From GCA-003244245 sp036378735 (GTDB taxonomy: Bacteria; Actinomycetota; Actinomycetes; Mycobacteriales; Pseudonocardiaceae), in contig DASUVX010000045.1 of the NCBI GenBank assembly GCA_036378735.1, positions 1 to 8,321 on the forward strand: 8,321 bases of DNA. Reading direction: 5' to 3'. How positions within the stretch are numbered: the first letter of the stretch is position 1; each line of letters opens with the position of its first letter. The translations under genes and the position numbers were made by a program. The notes beneath the pieces are model-generated. The model was not told where the DNA came from and did no database searches. It saw only the letters and a list, made by a program, of their open reading frames with translations. Of the stretch, positions 5,767-8,321 are shown in pieces.

Positions 5767-6510
5767 ATGACCGCCGAGCTGGTGCACCTGGCCGTGCAAT
5801 CCGGGATCGCCACCATCACGCTGGACTCCCCCGCCAACCGCAACGCGCTGTCCAGTGCGCTGCGAGCCCAACTGTCCGACGCCCTGGCACGCAGCGCCGC
5901 CGACGATTCGATCCGCGCGGTGGTACTTGACCACACCGGGCCGGTGTTCTGCGCCGGGATGGATCTCACCGAATCCCCCGACGCGGTCAGTGAGTTACCC
6001 GGCATCCTGAAGCGGATCAGCAACCATCCCAAACCAGTCGTCGCGAAACTGGGTGGACACGCCCGCGCCGGCGGGATCGGTCTGCTGGCGGCCGCCGACA
6101 TCGCGGTCGCAGCACAGCACGCGACGTTCGCGTTCAGCGAGGTACGCATCGGTGTGGTGCCCGCGGTGATCTCGGTGACCGTGCTGCCCCGGGTGCTTCG
6201 CCACGCGGCACACGAGCTGTTCCTCACCGGAGAGATCTTCGACGCCGCCCGGGCCAACGCGATCGGTCTGCTCAACAGCGTGGTACCGGCCGATCAGCTC
6301 GACGGCGAGGTGGACCGCTTCACCGGAATGCTCACCAAAGGCGGCCCGCAGGCGCTGTCCCTGACCAAGCAGCTGCTCACGGGCGCTGGTCCGGGTGACT
6401 TCGCCGCCATGCTGGAGATCTCCGCTGCGCGCTTCGCCTCAGCAGAGGGCCGGGAAGGTATTCGCGCCTACGCGGAGAAGCGCCCGCCTGAATGGGCTCG
6501 CACCAGCTGA
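5767..6510 (+). CDS. Enoyl-CoA hydratase/isomerase family protein (crotonase fold)
   Basis: A 247-residue crotonase-fold protein that should act on an acyl-CoA thioester in the cytoplasm. The CoA/oxyanion-hole segments are FCAGMDL (61-67) and GHARAGGIGL (97-106). Downstream come FSEVRIGVVPAVIS (123-136), typical of enoyl-CoA hydratases, and the C-terminal helix with EGREGIRAYAEKRPPEW. Of the two catalytic Glu of rat mitochondrial crotonase, the second (Glu164) is Glu125, but the first (Glu144) aligns with Gly105. The G-[IVL]-G-L pattern with SEV[KR]xGxxPAxIS is what I recall for methylglutaconyl-CoA hydratase-like (LiuC-type) proteins of leucine breakdown. That substrate is a guess, since no leucine pathway gene is adjacent. 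The ATG at 5767 is supported by a TANNNT box seven bases upstream. The gene converges on the barstar gene. Confidence 0.9.
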   Translation: MTAELVHLAVQSGIATITLDSPANRNALSSALRAQLSDALARSAADDSIRAVVLDHTGPVFCAGMDLTESPDAVSELPGILKRISNHPKPVVAKLGGHARAGGIGLLAAADIAVAAQHATFAFSEVRIGVVPAVISVTVLPRVLRHAAHELFLTGEIFDAARANAIGLLNSVVPADQLDGEVDRFTGMLTKGGPQALSLTKQLLTGAGPGDFAAMLEISAARFASAEGREGIRAYAEKRPPEWARTS

Positions 6511-6525
6511 TCCTCCGCAGGATCA
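6508..6525. terminator. Shared hairpin containing both convergent stop codons
   Basis: TGATCCT-CCGC-AGGATCA is a perfect 7-bp stem with a four-base loop. The first three bases are the plus-strand stop of the enoyl-CoA hydratase gene and the last three, read on the minus strand, are the stop of the barstar gene. It is the only sequence between the two genes, so it is the likely two-way terminator, without a T-tract. Confidence 0.55.
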
Positions 6526-6867
6526 CGCCTCGGCGAGTAGCACCGACAGTGGGCGTCCCGAGCTGGCGGCGGCTGCTTCGTCAAGCACTGAGACCACGGC
6601 CCGGTACCCGTCAGGATCCGCCGCCTCGAAGTCCTGGTAGCCGGTCCAGACGAGCACGTGCTCACCGGGCGGCTGCCAGGATAGGTCGACCAGGCAGTCA
6701 TACAGCGCATCGAGGTTTCGGCCGTACCAGGCTGGGAAGTTCATCGCGGCGCCGATCGCGTCCAACGCCTCGGCCATGCTCGTCACGGAGCCGATCACGT
6801 GCGTTGCTGCCCCCCGGGCACGGGCGTGCGCAAGCGCGCGGCCCGCATCGGGAACATGACGGGGCAC
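6523..6867 (-). CDS. Barstar-family ribonuclease inhibitor (immunity protein)
   Basis: A 114-residue cytoplasmic protein that should bind and block the ribonuclease encoded just upstream. The core NFPAWYGRNLDALYDCLVDL (43-62) matches the barstar helix LPEYYGENLDALWDCL. By eye alignment, barstar Asp35, Asp39 and Glu76, which contact the barnase active site, are Asp53, Asp57 and Glu97 here. Tyr29 and Trp38 are replaced by Trp47 and Tyr56. The first beta strand (THVIGSV, 22-28) needs a start upstream of it, and the GTG at 6867 fits. The ATG at 6857 is out of frame. The GTG lies three bases after the ribonuclease stop with no Shine-Dalgarno, so translation is probably coupled to the toxin. The N-terminal 20 residues, rich in Ala, Arg and His, extend beyond classical barstar (90 residues). 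Confidence 0.9.
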   Translation of the reverse strand: MPRHVPDAGRALAHARARGAATHVIGSVTSMAEALDAIGAAMNFPAWYGRNLDALYDCLVDLSWQPPGEHVLVWTGYQDFEAADPDGYRAVVSVLDEAAAASSGRPLSVLLAEA

Positions 6868-6870
6868 GGA

Positions 6871-7287
6871 TCACGCCGTGGGGTCGACTGCGACGAAGGT
6901 CACATAATGGTCGCCGGTGTAGTACAACTCATCGGCACCGCCGGTGATCAGGCGGCGCGGGCCGCGATCATCCTCTCCCGGGGTAGGGACCGTGTATTCC
7001 CGGTAGTAGCCGGCCTGCCGGGATGGCAACCGGGCTTCCCGATTGCCGAACATGCCGCCGTCCTGGCGGTAAGGAAAAGGGCCGCCGTGTCGGATCAGCT
7101 GCCACACCTGCGTGGCTTGGGGGGGAAGCTGTGACAATGCCCGCACCGGCAGGCCGGACGTCGAGGCGACCGCCACCGGCCGGCCACCGGTCGGCGGATC
7201 GGCCAATGCGTGGTGGCTTACCCAACCCCCGGCCACCAGCATGAGCAAGCCGACCAGTGCAGCGGTGACGCGCCGCCGGGAACTCAC
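6871..7287 (-). CDS. Exported guanyl-specific ribonuclease, RNase Sa/barnase family
   Basis: A 138-residue ribonuclease cleaving RNA 3' of guanosine, made with an N-terminal signal or anchor: SSRRR, a hydrophobic stretch (residues 7-22) and a possible cleavage site after ALA (29). The mature part lines up with Streptomyces RNase Sa along its length, including LPPQAT, GPFPYRQDG (69-77), FGNRE (80-84), YYREYT (94-99) and YYTGDHYVTF (122-131). The RNase Sa active-site residues Arg40, Glu54, Arg65, Arg69 and His85 are Arg83, Glu98, Arg108, Arg112 and His127. The disulfide partners Cys7 and Cys96 are both Ala (A50, A138), and the protein has no Cys. The GTG at 7287 overlaps the stop of the membrane protein gene (GTGA) and gives a signal peptide; longer in-frame starts only add sequence coding in another frame. 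The barstar gene follows after three bases. Confidence 0.92.
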   Translation of the reverse strand: MSSRRRVTAALVGLLMLVAGGWVSHHALADPPTGGRPVAVASTSGLPVRALSQLPPQATQVWQLIRHGGPFPYRQDGGMFGNREARLPSRQAGYYREYTVPTPGEDDRGPRRLITGGADELYYTGDHYVTFVAVDPTA

Positions 7288-7496
7288 TGCGGTTTTTCCG
7301 GCTTGCCGGTGTACCGGCGGCCGAACCGATCGAAGATCAGGCCGACGACCCGGTCCAGCGACCGGGCAGCCCACCAACAAGTCGGCAGCAATACCAGCAT
7401 GAGCAGGGCCACCTGAAATGCGAGGCCCAGTTGGGTGAGCCACAGCTCCACCCCGTCCCACCAGCGGGCCACCGCGTCCCACCCCGCCCACAGCAC
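7284..7496 (-). CDS. Small single-span membrane protein, first gene of the ribonuclease-barstar operon
   Basis: A 70-residue protein that I do not recognise. It has a Trp-rich N-terminal amphipathic part (WAGW, ARWWDGVELW), one strongly hydrophobic segment at about residues 22-45 (GLAFQVALLMLVLLP then TCWWAA), and a basic, charged tail (RFGRRYTGKPEKPQ), which by the positive-inside rule should be cytoplasmic. The GTG start at 7496 is supported by a TAGGCT box six bases upstream, the leaderless pattern; a GTG at codon 9 is the alternative. Its stop overlaps the ribonuclease start (GTGA), so the two are probably co-translated. From context it may help export, anchor or hold back the ribonuclease, but nothing in the sequence proves a link in function. 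Confidence 0.75.
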   Translation of the reverse strand: MLWAGWDAVARWWDGVELWLTQLGLAFQVALLMLVLLPTCWWAARSLDRVVGLIFDRFGRRYTGKPEKPQ

Positions 7497-7502
7497 AACC
7501 GA

Positions 7503-7508
7503 AGCCTA
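7503..7508 (-). promoter_or_regulatory. -10 box of a probable leaderless promoter for the membrane protein-ribonuclease-barstar operon
   Basis: TAGGCT on the minus strand fits TANNNT and ends six bases before the GTG at 7496. There is no Shine-Dalgarno before that GTG, so a leaderless transcript is likely. Confidence 0.45.
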
Positions 7509-7541
7509 GCTCGCCGAGATGTTCGTACCCGCCACTGGCAC

Positions 7542-7547
7542 TAGGTT
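7542..7547 (+). promoter_or_regulatory. -10 box of a probable leaderless promoter for the MDR dehydrogenase gene
   Basis: TAGGTT fits TANNNT and ends seven bases before the ATG at 7555, the same spacing as at the enoyl-CoA hydratase gene. It faces the divergent TAGGCT box across about 33 bases. No clear -35 box and no Shine-Dalgarno are seen. Confidence 0.5.
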
Positions 7548-7554
7548 GGGCAAC

Positions 7555-8321
7555 ATGTTCGCCGTCTACGCCGCAGCACCGAATCCCACCGACCCGCTGG
7601 CGTCGTTGCGCGTCGGAGATCGCCCGGCGCCGACGGTATCCGACGGCAGTGTGGCCGTCACCGTTGCCGCGGCCAGCCTAAACATGCACGACCTGTGGAC
7701 GCTGCGCGGCGTAGGGATCAAACCCGACCGTTTCCCGATGATTCTCGGCTGTGATGGCGCGGGCACGCTGCCCGATGGCTCCGAAGTAGTGATCTACCCA
7801 GTGATCACGAGCCCGGGCTGGATCGGCGACGAGTCGCTCGATCCGGGCCGCACGCTGCTCACCGAGAAGCTGCAGGGTAGCTTCGCGGACACCGTCGTGG
7901 TGCCAGCCCGCAACGTGGTGCCCAAGCCACCGTCACTGACCTTCCCGCAGGCCGCCTGCATGGGCACCGCCTGGCTGACCGCCTACCGGATGCTGTTCGT
8001 GAAATCCGGTTTGCGCCCGGGCCAGACCATGCTTGTGCAAGGCGCCTCGGGCGGCGTCGCGACCGCTCTGGTGCAGTTGGGCAGGGCGACCGGGATGCGA
8101 GTCTGGGTGACCGGGCGCACCGAAGACAAGCGCGAACTAGCCTGTTCGCTGGGCGCGCACCAGGCCTTCGAATCCGGTGCCCGGTTGCCCGAGCGGGTGG
8201 ATGCGGTGTTCGAAACCGTCGGCAAGGCCACCTGGTCGCACTCGGCGAAGTCACTCAAGCCGGGCGGCATCATCGTGTGCTCCGGCGCCACCAGCGGCGA
8301 CGCCGACCGTGCCGAGCTACA
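7555..8321 (+). CDS. Zinc-independent MDR-family dehydrogenase (quinone oxidoreductase-like), N-terminal 255 residues, cut by window end
   Basis: An NAD(P)-dependent medium-chain dehydrogenase/reductase of the quinone oxidoreductase type. The N-terminal GroES-like domain is visible (SLNMHDLWTLRG at 41-52, PMILGCDGAGTLPDG at 61-75, GSFADTVVVPARNVVPKP at 108-125). It is followed by the Rossmann domain with the cofactor loop VQGASGGVATALVQLG (161-176) and DAVFETVG further on. The zinc ADH motif GHE is GCD here and the structural-zinc Cys block is absent, so it is probably metal-free. The frame is still open at the last base, and perhaps 60-80 residues are missing. The substrate cannot be told. 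It is divergent from the ribonuclease operon, with 58 bases between start codons. Confidence 0.92.
   Translation, partial: MFAVYAAAPNPTDPLASLRVGDRPAPTVSDGSVAVTVAAASLNMHDLWTLRGVGIKPDRFPMILGCDGAGTLPDGSEVVIYPVITSPGWIGDESLDPGRTLLTEKLQGSFADTVVVPARNVVPKPPSLTFPQAACMGTAWLTAYRMLFVKSGLRPGQTMLVQGASGGVATALVQLGRATGMRVWVTGRTEDKRELACSLGAHQAFESGARLPERVDAVFETVGKATWSHSAKSLKPGGIIVCSGATSGDADRAEL

Noticed and set aside
7288..7300. Short T-run near 7292 as a terminator tail
   Set aside because: It is inside the membrane protein coding sequence and no stem precedes it.
6492..7416. Plus-strand ORFs opposite the barstar, ribonuclease and membrane genes
   Set aside because: Their translations are low-complexity Arg/Pro/Gly-rich, typical antisense shadows in high-GC DNA, whereas the minus strand gives clear protein families.
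7288..7491. Longer ribonuclease protein starting near 7491
   Set aside because: This part overlaps the membrane protein gene in another frame and would bury the signal sequence; the GTG at 7287 gives a proper signal peptide.

Overview
The window is high-GC DNA that codes almost end to end, with GTG starts, ATGA stop/start overlaps and -10 boxes placed directly before start codons. The sulfite reductase reads almost like mycobacterial SirA/NirA as I remember it. I infer a mycobacterium or a close actinobacterial relative. No tRNA, rRNA, CRISPR array, insertion sequence or phage gene is visible, and no gene-free stretch exceeds 300 bases.

Region 1 (1-4738, + strand) is an assimilatory sulfate reduction operon. 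In order it holds the C-terminal two-thirds of ferredoxin-type sulfite reductase (sirA/nirA, cut by the window edge), a 51-residue four-cysteine protein in the position of corynebacterial cysX, [4Fe-4S] APS reductase (cysH), stand-alone APS kinase (cysC), and the two ATP sulfurylase subunits (cysD, cysN). Every junction overlaps by 1 or 4 bases, so the genes are probably co-translated. CysD/CysN activate sulfate to APS. CysH reduces APS to sulfite, and SirA reduces sulfite to sulfide. CysC diverts APS to PAPS, the sulfate donor for sulfotransferases.

Region 2 (4739-5766) starts with a convergent intergenic stretch containing a 22-base tandem repeat and a perfect 9-bp hairpin, probably a two-way terminator. 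On the minus strand follows an unusual two-domain protein: an AroQ-like helical chorismate mutase domain fused to a RidA/YjgF domain, with key residues of both apparently replaced. A possible 59-residue ORF lies just upstream of it.

Region 3 (5767-6510, + strand) is a crotonase-family enoyl-CoA hydratase/isomerase with a likely leaderless promoter. Its stop codon and the stop of the converging barstar gene sit at the outer ends of one perfect hairpin.

Region 4 (7496-6523, minus strand) is a three-gene operon: a small membrane protein, an exported RNase Sa/barnase-type guanyl ribonuclease, and a barstar-family inhibitor. This is the best candidate for a little-described system: a secreted ribonuclease with its cytoplasmic immunity protein, led by an unknown membrane protein. 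The ribonuclease keeps the catalytic residues of RNase Sa but lacks its disulfide.

Region 5 (7555-8321, + strand) is the start of a zinc-independent MDR-family (quinone oxidoreductase-like) dehydrogenase. It is divergent from region 4 and runs off the window. Three promoters (for the crotonase, the membrane protein and the MDR gene) share a TANNNT box 6-7 bases before the start codon, the pattern of leaderless mycobacterial transcripts.
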